This document shows positions 53,945 to 63,863 of a stretch of DNA of 64,000 nt, piece by piece. Position 1 is the stretch's first letter. Each line of letters begins with the position of its first letter. The position numbers and the translations under genes are program-made. The stretch comes from Pseudolabrys taiwanensis (GTDB lineage: Bacteria; Pseudomonadota; Alphaproteobacteria; Rhizobiales; Xanthobacteraceae). The stretch lies in assembly GCF_003367395.1 (NCBI RefSeq), contig NZ_CP031417.1, forward strand, positions 3,286,001 through 3,350,000, given 5' to 3'. The notes under the pieces are model-generated. The model saw only the letters and a list, made by a program, of their open reading frames with translations. It did not search any database and was not told the origin of the DNA.

Positions 53945-55057
53945 TCACACCTCCCGCGTCTCGAAATCGATGCGCGGATCGATCCAGGTGTAGGTGAGAT
54001 CGGACAGGAGATTCACCACCACCCCGACCAGCGAGAAAATGTACAGCGTCGCGAAGACTACCGGATAGTCGCGGTTGAGCACGCTCTCGAAGCCGAGCAG
54101 GCCGAGGCCGTCGAGCGAGAAAATGGTTTCGATCAGCAGCGAACCCGTGAAGAAGGCGTGCACGAAAGCGCCGGGGAAACCGGCGATCACGATCAGCATC
54201 GCATTGCGGAAGACGTGGCCGTAAAGCACCTGATTGCGGCTGCAGCCCTTGGCGCGCGCGGTCAGCACGTATTGCTTGCGGATTTCGTCGAGGAACGAGT
54301 TCTTGGTCAGCAAGGTCATCGTGGCGAAGGCCGACAGCGCCATCGAGACGATCGGCAACGTCAAGTGCCAGAAGTAATCGAGAATCTGCTTGTACCAGGG
54401 CAGCGACCAGAAGTTCTCCGACACCAGGCCGCGCAAGGGAAACCAGTCGAAGAACGAGCCGCCGGCGAACAGGATGATCAGGAGAATGGCGAAGAGGAAG
54501 CCCGGAATGGCGTAACCGATGATGATGACGGTCGACGTCCACATGTCGAACTGCGAGCCGTCGTCCACCGCCTTCTTGATACCGAGCGGAATGGAGATCA
54601 GATACGTCAGCAGCGTCATCCAGACGCCGAGCGACATCGAGACCGGCAGCTTCTCCTTGATGAGCTGAATGACGCTGACGTCCCTGAAATAGCTGTTTCC
54701 GAAGTCGAACCGGGCGTAGTTCCACAGCATGATGAAGAAGCGTTCGTAAGCCGGCTTGTCGAAGCCGAACTGCTTCTCCAGTTTCTTGATGAACTCCGGA
54801 TCCAGCCCCTGCGCGCCGCGATATTTCGACGACACCGCGTCGAACTGCGCGCCGCCTTGCGCCGCGCCGCGCGCGCCGAAGTCGCCGCCGCCGCCCGAAA
54901 TACGCGAGGTCGCGCCCGTATCAGAGCCCGTCAGCTTGGCGATCACCTGCTCGACCGGGCCGCCGGGCGCGAACTGCACCACGACGAACGACACCAGCAT
55001 GATGCCGAACATCGTCGGTATGATGAACAGGAGGCGGCGGAGGATATAAGCGGTCAT
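53945..55057 (-). CDS. yejB: Peptide ABC transporter permease, YejB-like
   Basis: A 370-residue membrane protein starting with the family's [20 protein letters not shown]. The YejB-specific insert before the second span (about 50-100) is rich in Gly and Ala. The coupling loop [20 protein letters not shown] is present, and the chain ends [11 protein letters not shown]. It begins four bases after the stop of the second binding-protein gene. An upstream in-frame extension overlaps that gene and is rejected. Confidence 0.92.
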   Translation of the reverse strand: MTAYILRRLLFIIPTMFGIMLVSFVVVQFAPGGPVEQVIAKLTGSDTGATSRISGGGGDFGARGAAQGGAQFDAVSSKYRGAQGLDPEFIKKLEKQFGFDKPAYERFFIMLWNYARFDFGNSYFRDVSVIQLIKEKLPVSMSLGVWMTLLTYLISIPLGIKKAVDDGSQFDMWTSTVIIIGYAIPGFLFAILLIILFAGGSFFDWFPLRGLVSENFWSLPWYKQILDYFWHLTLPIVSMALSAFATMTLLTKNSFLDEIRKQYVLTARAKGCSRNQVLYGHVFRNAMLIVIAGFPGAFVHAFFTGSLLIETIFSLDGLGLLGFESVLNRDYPVVFATLYIFSLVGVVVNLLSDLTYTWIDPRIDFETREV

Positions 55058-55061
55058 GCTG

Positions 55062-56987
55062 CTATTGGCTCTTCTGCTCGATCGCCTTGGCCTTCTGCGG
55101 CTCGGCCCACCAGGTGTCGGGAATGCCCCGGAAGTAGCGCGGCTGCCGGTCCGGGCGGCCGAATATGTCCCAATAAGCGATCCAGTGCGACGCCTTGGAC
55201 CACTGCGGTACCCAGTAACGCCCCGCGCGGAAGACACGGTCGAGCACGCGGCAAGCCGAGGTCAGTTCGTTGCGGGTCTTGGCGTTGACCACATGTTCGA
55301 TCATCGCATCGATCGCCGGATCGGCGATACCGGCAATATTCTGCGATCCTTTTATCGCCGCCGCCTGCGACGAAAAATAGGTGCGCAATGAATCGCCCGG
55401 CGTCGACGAAAAGCTGAACCGCTGCATGGTGATGTCGAAGTCGAAATCGTCGACCCGCTTGCGGTACTGCACCGGATCGACGACACGCAGCGTCGCATCG
55501 ATGCCGATCGTCGCCAGGTTCTTGAAATAGGGAAAATGATGCGGCTGTAGTCCCGGCTCGTCGAGCAGGAACTCGATGACGATGGGCTCGCCGTTCGGCG
55601 TCACGCGCTTGCCGTTCTTGAGCTCGAACCCGGCCTCGATCAGCAATTGATTGGCCCGTCGCAGCCAGCGGCGGTCCTGCCCGGTGGCATCGGTCACCGG
55701 CGGCAGATAGGGCTCGCCGAACACCTCGTCCGGCACCTTGCCGCGAAACGGCTCGAGCAGCGCAAGCTCCGCCGCGTCCGGCTTTCCCTTCGCCATCATC
55801 GGCGAGTTCTGAAACACCGAATGGGTACGGTCATAGGCGCCGTACATGACGTTCTTGTTCGTCCATTCGAAATCGAAGGCATCGATCATCGCCTCGCGCA
55901 GGCGGCGATCCTTGAACTTCTCGCGCCGGGTGTTCATGAACCAGCCCTGCGCGCCCGAGGGAGTATCGTCCGGGATGGTATCGCGCTTGACGCGGCCGTC
56001 CCTCATCGCCGGAAAGTCGTAGCGCGTTGCCCAGATCCGCGACGTGAACTCCTCGCGGAAAAGATAGCTTTTGCCGGTGAAGCCTTCGAAGGCGACGTCA
56101 CGATCGCGGTAGTACTCGTAGCGGATCGTATCGAAATTATTGGTGCCGCGCGCGACGGGCAGATCGGCACCCCACCAATCCTTTACACGATCGAATTCGA
56201 TAAAGCGTCCAGGCTCGAAGCGCCCGACCTTGTAGGCGCCGCTCCCGAGCGGCGTATCGAGCGTCGATTGATCGAACGGCTGCTTGGCATAGTAAGCGCG
56301 CGAGAAGATCGGCAGGCCGGCGACGAACAGCGGCACATCGCGCGCGCGCTTCTCGGCAAAGCGCGCCACCACCGTGCGATCGTCCGCCGCTTCGGCGCCC
56401 ACGAAATCGCGCAGCTGCTGCGAGATGATCGGGTGGCCCTTTTCCTTTAGCGTATTCATCGACCAAGCGACATCGTGCGCCGTCAGCGGCGTGCCGTCGT
56501 GGAATTTCGTTCCGTCGCGCAGCGTGAAACGATAGGTCAGGCCGTTATCGGCGATACTCACGCTGCGGGCGGCAAAGCCGTACATCGCGTCGGGCTCGTC
56601 GCCGGAGCGCGCCATCAGCGAGGCAAAGGTGTAGTCCATGCCCAAAGCGCCCTCGCCTTTCAGAATGAAAGCGTTGAGCGAATTGAAGGTCAGAAAGGAG
56701 CCGTTGTACGTGCGGCTCGTGACCCATTCGGAGAAGACTCCGCCCTTCGGCGCGTTCGGGTTCACATAGGCGAAATGCGGAAAATCGGCCGGATAATTGA
56801 GATCGCCGAAGGCCGACATGCCGTGACGGTCGTTGGCAAGCTCCTGCGCAAAGGCGGAGCGGGATGGCAGAACCATCGCTGCCGCCGCAGCGGCTGTCGA
56901 TAATACCAAAACGTCCCGCCGGCTTGGGGCGCTCCCTCTCACCGTTGCGGAGAGAGGTGGATTGGAGGGGGACCGACGTCGCGTCAT
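55062..56987 (-). CDS. Extracellular solute-binding protein family 5, YejA-like (copy adjacent to yejB), Tat-exported
   Basis: A 641-residue protein with a twin-arginine signal ([20 protein letters not shown]) cut near residue 48. The mature chain has the SBP_bac_5 layout ([25 protein letters not shown], later [12 protein letters not shown]). GAGGA precedes the ATG. Residues about 5-20 are encoded by part of a CTCTCCCC-type palindromic repeat, which gives the signal peptide an unusually long n-region. It is the second of two binding proteins in the operon. Confidence 0.9.
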   Translation of the reverse strand: MTRRRSPSNPPLSATVRGSAPSRRDVLVLSTAAAAAAMVLPSRSAFAQELANDRHGMSAFGDLNYPADFPHFAYVNPNAPKGGVFSEWVTSRTYNGSFLTFNSLNAFILKGEGALGMDYTFASLMARSGDEPDAMYGFAARSVSIADNGLTYRFTLRDGTKFHDGTPLTAHDVAWSMNTLKEKGHPIISQQLRDFVGAEAADDRTVVARFAEKRARDVPLFVAGLPIFSRAYYAKQPFDQSTLDTPLGSGAYKVGRFEPGRFIEFDRVKDWWGADLPVARGTNNFDTIRYEYYRDRDVAFEGFTGKSYLFREEFTSRIWATRYDFPAMRDGRVKRDTIPDDTPSGAQGWFMNTRREKFKDRRLREAMIDAFDFEWTNKNVMYGAYDRTHSVFQNSPMMAKGKPDAAELALLEPFRGKVPDEVFGEPYLPPVTDATGQDRRWLRRANQLLIEAGFELKNGKRVTPNGEPIVIEFLLDEPGLQPHHFPYFKNLATIGIDATLRVVDPVQYRKRVDDFDFDITMQRFSFSSTPGDSLRTYFSSQAAAIKGSQNIAGIADPAIDAMIEHVVNAKTRNELTSACRVLDRVFRAGRYWVPQWSKASHWIAYWDIFGRPDRQPRYFRGIPDTWWAEPQKAKAIEQKSQ

Positions 56988-57050
56988 TGAAATTTCCTCG
57001 CCCCCTCACCCGACCGGCTGCGCCGGCCGACCTCTCCCCACAGGGGAAAG
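56935..57050. repeat. CTCTCCCC-type palindromic repeat overlapping the yejA-like start
   Basis: The unit CCCCCTCACCCGACCGGCTG / CGCCGGCCGACCTCTCCCC lies in the intergenic gap, and a related block CCCTCTCACCGTTGCGGAG / GAGGGGG lies inside the first codons of the downstream gene. It resembles the elements near 6.9 and 17.3 kb. Confidence 0.65.
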
Positions 57051-57081
57051 GTGAAGAAAGAAAGTCCCGGCGAAACTGCCA

Positions 57082-58971
57082 TCACGACCGCTGCGGCACC
57101 TTGGCCGCCTTGTCCTTGTCCCACCACCAGATGGTGGGGAAGGCCGGCGATATGTATTTCGGCATATTATCGGGATGGCCGAAGCGGTCCCATCGCGCGG
57201 TGCGCGCGAACGGATAAGCCCAGTTCGGCACCACATAAGAGTTCCAGAGCAGCACTCGGTCCAGCGCGTGCGTCGCTGCCACCAATTCCTCGCGCGATTT
57301 GGCGAAGATCACCCGCTCGATCATTTTATCGACGGCCGGATTCTTGATGCCGATGTAATTACGCGAGCCGGGGCGGTCAGCCGCCTGCGATCCCCAAAAC
57401 TCGCGCTGCTCGTTGCCCGGCGACAGCGACTCGCCCCATGAGGCGACGATGATGTCGTAGTCCCACTGGCGCAAGCGGTTCTCGTACTGCGAGGTGTCGA
57501 CGGTGCGCACCTGAACGTCGATGCCGAGCCGCTGCAGCGCAGGCTTGTAGAACAGCGCGATGCGTTCGAACGCCGGCTGCACCAACAGGACCTCCACGGA
57601 AAAAGGCGCGCCGGTCTTGGCGTTGACGAGCTTGGTGTCCTTGATTTCGTAGCCGGCCTCGCGGAGGAGCGTGAGCGCCTGCCGCAGATTGTTACGCACG
57701 GCGGTCGGGTCGCCGTTCACCGGATTGGCATAGGGCTTGGTGAACAGATCGGGCGGCACATCGGCGCGAACCGTTTCGAGAATCTCTAGCTCCATGCCTT
57801 GCGGCACGCCGCTCGAGGCGAGTTCGGTGCCGAAGAAGTAGCTGTTGATCCGCTTGTACTGGCCATAGAACAGCTGGCGATTCATTTCCTCGAAATCGAA
57901 GGCATAATTGAATGCCTGACGCAGCCGGGCGTCCTTGAACTTGTCGCGGCGGATGTTGAAGGCAAACGCCTGCATCACGCCGGAACTGTTCTGCGGAAAC
58001 TCCTCGCGCACCACCTTCTTTTCGCGAACGGCGGGGAAATCGTACGACGTCGCCCAATCCTTGGCGCTGGTCTCCGTGCGCCAGTCGATCTGATCGCCCT
58101 TGAAGGCTTCGAGCGCGACCGTGGAATCGCGAAAATACTCATAACGAATCCGCTCGAAATTGTTGGTGCCGATATTCACGTTGAGGTCCTTGCCCCAATA
58201 GTCGGCGACCTTTTCGTAGACGATCGAGCGGCCCGGCGTGAATTCCTTGATGCGGTAAGGTCCGGAGCTAAGCGGCGGTTCGAGCGTCGTCGCGGTGATG
58301 TCGCGCTTGTTGCCGGACTTGTCCGTGCCTTCCCACCAATGCTTTGGGAAGATCGTGAGCTGACCGACGATGTGCGGCAGCTCGCGGTTGCCCGGACCGT
58401 CGAAGGTGAAGGTCACTTCACGCTCGCCGGTCTTCTCGGCCTTGGTGACGTGGCGGTAATAGGCGGCGAGATCGGGCCGGTTCTCCTTCAGCACATTGAA
58501 GGAGAAAATGACGTCCTCGGCGGTGACCGGTTTGCCGTCATGCCATTTGGCTTTGTCGCTGACGCGATAAATCACCCAGGAATGGTCTTCGGCGTGGCGC
58601 ACGCCGTCGGCCAACAAACCGTACTCCGTCGAGACCTCGTCGAAGGACGGGGTCATTAACGTCTCGGTGATCAGGCCCGTGCCCATGGCGAGGTTGCCCT
58701 TCACCAACGCCACGACCTCATTGAAATTGTCGAAGGTGCCGAACCCGGACAGGCGCACGACGCCGCCCTGGGGAGCGGCGGGGTTGACGTATTCGAAGTT
58801 CTTGAAGCCCGCCGGATATTTCACGTCGCCGAACAGCGAAAGGCCGTGCTTCCAGTCCGTGCCTTGCGCCGCGGCACGCTCCGACAGCACGCCGGTCCCA
58901 ATGCCTCCCAACAGCGGACTCGCAAAAGCTGCGGCGGTGCCATGGAGGACGGATCGACGGCTGAATTTCAT
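57082..58971 (-). CDS. Extracellular solute-binding protein family 5, YejA-like (promoter-proximal copy), Tat-exported
   Basis: A 629-residue protein with the Tat motif SRRSVLHG at residues 4-11 and cleavage near AAA-QG (about 36). The mature part follows the same plan as the next gene (WVIYRVSDKAKWHDGKPVTAEDV, DYDIIVASWGESLSPGNE). It is a diverged paralogue, not a recent copy. CGGAG precedes the ATG. As first gene of the yej operon it may capture a different peptide set for the shared permease. Confidence 0.9.
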   Translation of the reverse strand: MKFSRRSVLHGTAAAFASPLLGGIGTGVLSERAAAQGTDWKHGLSLFGDVKYPAGFKNFEYVNPAAPQGGVVRLSGFGTFDNFNEVVALVKGNLAMGTGLITETLMTPSFDEVSTEYGLLADGVRHAEDHSWVIYRVSDKAKWHDGKPVTAEDVIFSFNVLKENRPDLAAYYRHVTKAEKTGEREVTFTFDGPGNRELPHIVGQLTIFPKHWWEGTDKSGNKRDITATTLEPPLSSGPYRIKEFTPGRSIVYEKVADYWGKDLNVNIGTNNFERIRYEYFRDSTVALEAFKGDQIDWRTETSAKDWATSYDFPAVREKKVVREEFPQNSSGVMQAFAFNIRRDKFKDARLRQAFNYAFDFEEMNRQLFYGQYKRINSYFFGTELASSGVPQGMELEILETVRADVPPDLFTKPYANPVNGDPTAVRNNLRQALTLLREAGYEIKDTKLVNAKTGAPFSVEVLLVQPAFERIALFYKPALQRLGIDVQVRTVDTSQYENRLRQWDYDIIVASWGESLSPGNEQREFWGSQAADRPGSRNYIGIKNPAVDKMIERVIFAKSREELVAATHALDRVLLWNSYVVPNWAYPFARTARWDRFGHPDNMPKYISPAFPTIWWWDKDKAAKVPQRS

Positions 58972-59119
58972 GCGGGACTGCTCCGGTTTCAGGGCGATAA
59001 CGCAATCAGGGCCGATTATGTCCGTTTTTCGGTCCCGGGCCAGTGAGCGGTTCCCGAGGGCGCCACAAGGTAGCTCACATTCCCGTGGCCAAACGACGCA
59101 ATCGGCCCACATCGGCTTA

Positions 59120-59152
59120 CAAACGAAAACGGCCGGGCTTGGGGCCCGGCCG
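59120..59152 (-). terminator. Rho-independent terminator after the cytochrome c gene
   Basis: Read on the minus strand, CGGCCGGGC and GCCCGGCCG form a 9-bp GC-rich stem with a 5-base loop, followed by TTTTCGTTTGT. It lies about 25 bases beyond the cytochrome stop codon and separates it from the yej promoter region. Confidence 0.75.
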
Positions 59153-59177
59153 CATTAAAATTCGTCCACCTAGGGCC

Positions 59178-59750
59178 CTACTTCTTTTCGGCCGGAGCCC
59201 CACCCTCGGCGGTCGGCAGCGGCTTGGGGCTGTCCGACAGGGTGCGCAGATAGGCGATCACGTCGGCGCGCTGCTGGTCGCGCGACAGGCCGGCGAAGCT
59301 CATGTTCGTGCCCGGAATGTAGCCGCGCGGGCTGGTGAGGAATTTGTTGAGCTCGTCGTAGGTCCACTCGCCGCCCTTGGCCTTCATCGCGGCGGAGAAG
59401 TTGAAGCCGCCACGATCCTTGCCGCGCTCATCGCCGACGATGTTGTAGAGGTTCGGACCGACCCGGTTCGGGCCACCCTTCTCGAAGGTGTGGCAGGCGG
59501 CGCACTGCTTGGCCGTGGCCTGGCCGCGCTCGACCGACGCGGTGGCGAGCAGCTTCTCGATCGGCTCGGACGGTGCCGGCGCGGCGGCCGGGGCGCCACC
59601 CTCATGCTTTTCTTGGACGGCGATAGCGAAGCCCGGCTTGGCCGGCTTCTCAGGGGCGAACAGCGCGCCGGCGCCGATGCTCAGCGCAAGCAACACGAGA
59701 CAGGTCCCGAGGACGGCACCGAGGATTTTGTTAAGCTCGAAGGAATTCAT
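59178..59750 (-). CDS. Membrane-anchored c-type cytochrome, CycM-like
   Basis: A 190-residue protein. One uncleaved hydrophobic anchor (about 8-31) is followed by an Ala/Pro linker and a class I cytochrome domain. The heme site is CAACH at 83-87, and Met150 in GTNMSF is the sixth ligand. GGGAG lies nine bases upstream of the ATG. CycM-type proteins carry electrons from the bc1 complex to the terminal oxidase. It is divergent from kdsB, as I recall for related Bradyrhizobiaceae. Confidence 0.92.
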   Translation of the reverse strand: MNSFELNKILGAVLGTCLVLLALSIGAGALFAPEKPAKPGFAIAVQEKHEGGAPAAAPAPSEPIEKLLATASVERGQATAKQCAACHTFEKGGPNRVGPNLYNIVGDERGKDRGGFNFSAAMKAKGGEWTYDELNKFLTSPRGYIPGTNMSFAGLSRDQQRADVIAYLRTLSDSPKPLPTAEGGAPAEKK

Positions 59751-59904
59751 CGAAATACGGCTCCCGAAAGGGGCGCGAGACGTGCGGGATGCCGCCATAG
59801 TCGACGGCGCGGGACAGATACCGGTTTGCCTCCCCTCTGGCAACCCGTATAAGCGCCGCTGTGTACCGGCTTTTCGGCTATCCGCCGGTCATTCTGCGGT
59901 ACCC

Positions 59905-60639
59905 ATGCCCGACGCCATTATCCTCATCCCGGCGCGCCTCGCCTCGACCCGTTTGCCCGGCAAACCGCTCGCCGATATCCATGGCGCGCCGATGATCGTG
60001 CACGTGCTGCGCCGCGCCTGGGAGGCGGAAATCGGCCAGGCGGTGGTCGCGACCGATTCGGAAGCGGTAGCCACGGCGGTCGAGAAGGCCGGCGGCCGCG
60101 CCGTGATGACCCGGACCGACCACACCTCCGGGTCCGACCGCATCTTCGAGGCGCTGGAGGCGCTCGACCCCGAACACCGCATCCACGTGGTCGTGAACGT
60201 GCAGGGCGACCTGCCGACCATCGACCCCGAGGACATCCGCGCCGCGCTGATGCCGCTCGCCGATCCGGCCGTGGACATCGCCACGCTGGCCGCGCCGATC
60301 ACCGATCCGGCCGAACTGACCAACCGCAACGTCGTGAAGGCACACGGCACGGTCGTAGCGCCCAACCGGCTGCACGCCACCACCTTCACGCGCGCCGACG
60401 CCACCGGCCCGGGGCCGCACTACCACCACATCGGGCTCTACGCCTACCGGCGCGCCGCCTTGGAGCGCTTCGTGTCGCTGCCGCCGTCACCCAACGAGCA
60501 ACGCGAGAGCTTGGAGCAGTTGCGTGCGCTCGACGCCGGCATGCGCATCGACATCGCCATCGTGAACAGCGTGCCGCTCGGCGTCGACGCACCGGAGGAT
60601 CTGGAGAAGGCGCGCGCGATGCTCGGTGCCAAGCAATGA
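59905..60639 (+). CDS. kdsB: 3-deoxy-manno-octulosonate cytidylyltransferase
   Basis: A 244-residue enzyme that activates KDO with CTP for lipid A core synthesis. Motifs: [14 protein letters not shown] at 9-22, [11 protein letters not shown] near 70-80 and NVQGDLP near 98-104. The last has Leu where the enterobacterial enzyme has Glu (GDEP), while the metal-binding Asp is kept. HIGLYAYRR near 174 completes the fold. The start is the ATG before [10 protein letters not shown]; longer upstream frames cross the divergent cytochrome gene. Confidence 0.94.
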   Translation: MPDAIILIPARLASTRLPGKPLADIHGAPMIVHVLRRAWEAEIGQAVVATDSEAVATAVEKAGGRAVMTRTDHTSGSDRIFEALEALDPEHRIHVVVNVQGDLPTIDPEDIRAALMPLADPAVDIATLAAPITDPAELTNRNVVKAHGTVVAPNRLHATTFTRADATGPGPHYHHIGLYAYRRAALERFVSLPPSPNEQRESLEQLRALDAGMRIDIAIVNSVPLGVDAPEDLEKARAMLGAKQ

Positions 60640-60698
60640 GTTTTGCGGAGCCGGCGCGCGTGCTAGGCACCTGCCGGGCTGAGATTTAAAGGCTGGAC

Positions 60699-61550
60699 AT
60701 GGCAAAGAAGAAAATCGTTTTCCAAGGCGAGCTCGGGGCGAACTCCGATCTCGCCGCACGCAAGGCTTATCCGACCTACGAGCCGGTGCCGGCGCGCACC
60801 TTCGAGGATTGCTTTGCCGCGTTGTCCAAGGGCACTGTCGATCTCGGCATGATCCCGATCGAGAATTCGATCGCCGGCCGCGTCGCGGACATCCATCACC
60901 TTCTGCCCGACGCCGGCCTGCACATCATCGGCGAGTACTTCATGCCGGTGCATCACCAGCTCCTGGCGCCGAAGGGGGCCAACCTCGACACCATCAAGAC
61001 CGTCGAGAGCCACGTGCATGCGCTCGGCCAATGCCGCAAGATCATCCGCAAGCTCAAGCTGCAAGCGGTCGTCGCCGCGGACACCGCGGGCTCCGCGCGC
61101 GAAGTCGCGGAAGCCGGCGACATCACCCGCGCCTCGATCGCCACCAGCCTCGCGGCGAAGATCTACGGCCTGAAGACGCTGGAGCGCGACATCGAAGACG
61201 AGTCGCACAACACAACGCGCTTCGTCGTGCTCTCGCGCAATCAGGCCTGGGCGAGCCCCGACACCAAGCGCACGGTGACCACTTTTGTTTTCCAGGTGCG
61301 CAACATCCCGGCCGCGCTCTACAAGGCGCTCGGCGGCTTCGCCACCAACGGCATCAACATGACCAAGCTCGAGAGCTATATGGTCGGCGGCAACTTCTCG
61401 GCGACGCAGTTCTATGCCGACGTCGAAGGCCATCCGAAGCAACCGGCGTTGGCGCGCGCTTTGGCCGAGCTCGAGTTCTTCTGCCGCAAGGATACCTTGC
61501 GCATCCTCGGCGTTTATCCGGCGCACGCGTTCCGCAAGACGCTCGACTGA
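60699..61550 (+). CDS. pheA: Prephenate dehydratase (monofunctional, with ACT domain)
   Basis: A 283-residue enzyme converting prephenate to phenylpyruvate in phenylalanine synthesis. The catalytic domain (1-185) ends with ESHNTTRFVVL containing the essential Thr. The ACT regulatory domain follows: ALYKALGGFATNGINMTKLES. The Phe-binding ESRP motif reads ESYM here, so feedback inhibition may differ. AAGG precedes the ATG 59 bp after kdsB, and the two are probably co-transcribed. Confidence 0.94.
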   Translation: MAKKKIVFQGELGANSDLAARKAYPTYEPVPARTFEDCFAALSKGTVDLGMIPIENSIAGRVADIHHLLPDAGLHIIGEYFMPVHHQLLAPKGANLDTIKTVESHVHALGQCRKIIRKLKLQAVVAADTAGSAREVAEAGDITRASIATSLAAKIYGLKTLERDIEDESHNTTRFVVLSRNQAWASPDTKRTVTTFVFQVRNIPAALYKALGGFATNGINMTKLESYMVGGNFSATQFYADVEGHPKQPALARALAELEFFCRKDTLRILGVYPAHAFRKTLD

Positions 61551-61555
61551 ACAAC

Positions 61556-61576
61556 GGCGGCGCGACAAGCGCCGCC
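61556..61576 (+). terminator. Hairpin after prephenate dehydratase, possible terminator
   Basis: GGCGGCGC-GACAA-GCGCCGCC is a perfect 8-bp stem five bases after the stop codon, followed by the pyrimidine-rich CTTCCCGCTT. The T-run is weak. Confidence 0.45.
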
Positions 61577-61608
61577 CTTCCCGCTTATGCTGCGCGCCTT
61601 CGGTTCCA

Positions 61609-61640
61609 AGAGGCCATTAAGAGGCCATCGAGAGGCCACC
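61609..61640 (+). repeat. Three tandem 11-bp repeats spanning the ribosome-binding site
   Basis: AGAGGCCATTA, AGAGGCCATCG and AGAGGCCACC follow each other directly and end at the ATG of the next gene. Each unit carries an AGAGG Shine-Dalgarno-like core, and only the last is at a suitable distance. Confidence 0.75.
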
Positions 61641-62099
61641 ATGCTCGTCCTTCTTCTTTCCTTGCACATGCTCAGCGCCGTCGTCTGGGTCGGCGGAATG
61701 TTCGCCGCCTATATGTGCCTGCGTCCGGCCACCGGCGCGCTGGAGCCGCCGCAACGGCTGGCGCTGTGGCGGCGCTTCTTCGCCAAGTTTTTCCCCTGGG
61801 TGTGGGTCTCGCTCGTACTGCTGTTCGCCAGCGGCTATTGGATGCTGGTGACAAGCTTCGGCGGCTTTGCCCACGCGCCGCTGTACATCAACCTGATGCA
61901 GACCGTCGCGATCCTGATGGCGGTACTGTTCCTGTGGCTGTTCCACGGCCCGTGGCTGAAGTTCAAGCGTGCCGTCGACGCGCAGGACTGGCGCACGGCC
62001 GGACCGCAGCTCAACCGCATCCGCCAGATCATCATGGTCAACCTGCCGCTAGGGCTGATCGTGGCCGTGATCGGCGGCACGGGACGGTATTGGGGATAG
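61641..62099 (+). CDS. CopD-like four-span membrane protein
   Basis: A 152-residue protein with four hydrophobic spans. It starts LVLLLSLHMLSAVVWVGGMF, with a His and a following Trp-Val-Gly-Gly typical of the CopD family. A second membrane His (FLWLFHGPW) is spaced as in heme- or copper-related integral proteins. The family is linked to copper tolerance or uptake, but function in short stand-alone members is unproven. The start lies directly after three tandem repeats with Shine-Dalgarno-like cores. Confidence 0.8.
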   Translation: MLVLLLSLHMLSAVVWVGGMFAAYMCLRPATGALEPPQRLALWRRFFAKFFPWVWVSLVLLFASGYWMLVTSFGGFAHAPLYINLMQTVAILMAVLFLWLFHGPWLKFKRAVDAQDWRTAGPQLNRIRQIIMVNLPLGLIVAVIGGTGRYWG

Positions 62100-62124
62100 A
62101 CCCAAACGCGCGCCGCACGCACAG

Positions 62125-62236
62125 CGTCATGCCCGGGCTTGACCCGGGCATCCATGATGACGCCCCGCAAGCACGTCATTACTGGCTCGCTTGTGGAGTC
62201 TGAATCATGGATTGCCGGGTCAAGCCCGGCAATGAC
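62125..62236. repeat. Intergenic palindromic repeat, CCGGGCTTGACCCGG type
   Basis: CGTCATGCCCGGGCTTGACC plus CGGGCATCCATGATGACG faces GAATCATGGATTGCCGGG plus TCAAGCCCGGCAATGAC. It fills the gap between the convergent CopD-like and phosphomutase genes. Confidence 0.75.
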
Positions 62237-62258
62237 AGCGCGAACAAACGCCCGAGCT

Positions 62259-63758
62259 TTAAATCGTCTGATTGTATTCGCCGACTTCCGGATGCGTGCG
62301 CAGCACGCCGTCGATCGCCTTGAACATGTCGCGCATGCGCTGCTCCGACGCCGGGCTTTCGACCACGACCACCAGCTCCGGCTTGTTCGACGAGGCGCGC
62401 ACCAGGCCCCAAGTGCCGTCCTCGACCGTGACGCGCACGCCATTGACGGTGACGAGCTCGCGGATCGGCTGACCGGCGACCTGATCGCCCTTCGCCTTCG
62501 CATCCTGGAAGTGCTTCACCACCGCATCGACAACGCCGTACTTCTTCTCGTCGTCGCAATGCGGCGACATGGTCGGCGAGCCCCAGGTCTTCGGCAGCGC
62601 CTTGCGCAGGTCCGCCATGGACTTGTCGGGGTTGCGGTCGAGCATGTCGCAGACCGCAAGACCGAAGATCATGCCGTCGTCATAGCCACGGCCGAACGGC
62701 TTGTTGAAGAAGAAGTGGCCTGACTTCTCGAAGCCCGCGACCGCGCCGAGTTCGTTGACGCGGCGCTTGATGTAGGAATGGCCGGTCTTCCAGTAATCGA
62801 CCTTGACACCGTTCACCTTCAGCACCGGATCGGTGAGGAACAGGCCGGTCGACTTCACGTCGACGACGAAGGTCGAATTCTTGTGCAGCGCCGACATGTC
62901 GCGCGCCAGCATCACGCCGACCTTGTCGGCGAAGATCTCCTCGCCTTCGTTGTCGACCACGCCGCAGCGATCGCCGTCGCCGTCGAAGCCGAGCGCGACG
63001 TCCGCCTTGTGCATGAGCACGGCGTCACGCATCGCATGCAGCATCTGCATGTCTTCGGTGTTGGGATTGTAGCGCGGAAAGGTGTGATCGAGATTGCAAT
63101 CGAGCGGCACCACTTCGCAACCAACCGCTTCGAGAATGCGCGGCGCGAACGCGCCCGCCGTGCCGTTGCCGCAGGCCGCCACGACCTTGAGCTTGCGCTT
63201 GATCTTCGGACGCTTGGTGAGATCGGCGATATAGCGTTCGGGGAAATTCTCGACGAACTCGTAGGAGCCGCCGCCGCTGAGATTGAACTGTGCGCCAAGC
63301 ACGATTTCCTTCAGCCGCGTCATTTCCGTGGGGCCGAAGGTAAGCGGCCGGTTGGCGCCCATCTTCACGCCGGTCCAGCCATTGTCGTTGTGCGAGGCGG
63401 TCACCATCGCAACGCACGGCACGTCCAGTTCGAACTGCGCGAAATAGGCCATCGGCGTGATCGCAAGACCGATGTCGTAAACCTTGCAGCCGGCCGCCAT
63501 CAGGCCGGAGATCAGCGCCATCTTCACCGACGCGGAGTAGCTGCGAAAATCGTGGCCCGTCACGATCTCCGCCTTGATGCCCATCTCGCGGATCATCGTG
63601 CCAAGACCCATCCCCAGCGCCTGCGCGCCCATGAGGTTGAGTTCTTTTTCAAGGAGCCAGCGTGCGTCGTATTCGCGAAAGCCGGTCGGTTTCACGAGCG
63701 GCGAGGATTCGTAGTCGTAAGTATTTGGCGTGAGCGCGGATTTCGGCGTCGGAAACAT
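62259..63758 (-). CDS. Phosphomannomutase/phosphoglucomutase
   Basis: A 499-residue alpha-D-phosphohexomutase. The phosphoserine loop is TASHNDNGWTG with Ser122. The Mg2+ loop is DGDGDR at 259-264. The sugar-binding loop is FEKSGHFFF near 358, and the phosphate-binding C-terminal domain ends with VRASSNKPELVV. GAGGA precedes the ATG; an upstream in-frame extension has no site. It interconverts hexose 6- and 1-phosphates for surface polysaccharides and glycogen. Confidence 0.92.
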   Translation of the reverse strand: MFPTPKSALTPNTYDYESSPLVKPTGFREYDARWLLEKELNLMGAQALGMGLGTMIREMGIKAEIVTGHDFRSYSASVKMALISGLMAAGCKVYDIGLAITPMAYFAQFELDVPCVAMVTASHNDNGWTGVKMGANRPLTFGPTEMTRLKEIVLGAQFNLSGGGSYEFVENFPERYIADLTKRPKIKRKLKVVAACGNGTAGAFAPRILEAVGCEVVPLDCNLDHTFPRYNPNTEDMQMLHAMRDAVLMHKADVALGFDGDGDRCGVVDNEGEEIFADKVGVMLARDMSALHKNSTFVVDVKSTGLFLTDPVLKVNGVKVDYWKTGHSYIKRRVNELGAVAGFEKSGHFFFNKPFGRGYDDGMIFGLAVCDMLDRNPDKSMADLRKALPKTWGSPTMSPHCDDEKKYGVVDAVVKHFQDAKAKGDQVAGQPIRELVTVNGVRVTVEDGTWGLVRASSNKPELVVVVESPASEQRMRDMFKAIDGVLRTHPEVGEYNQTI

Positions 63759-63863
63759 CAAGGTCCTCGAAATGGAAAAGTAAAGCGGGCGGGGAGTTCC
63801 ATACCTCAACGCGGAACCGACGGCAAAGTGCCGTGCGACTTAGGTCGGAAGATGGCCGGGAAG

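Noticed and set aside
52634..55288. Plus-strand frame of 884 codons opposite the yej permease genes
   Set aside because: It has low-complexity charged composition and covers three well-supported minus-strand genes, so it is a shadow of their codon bias.
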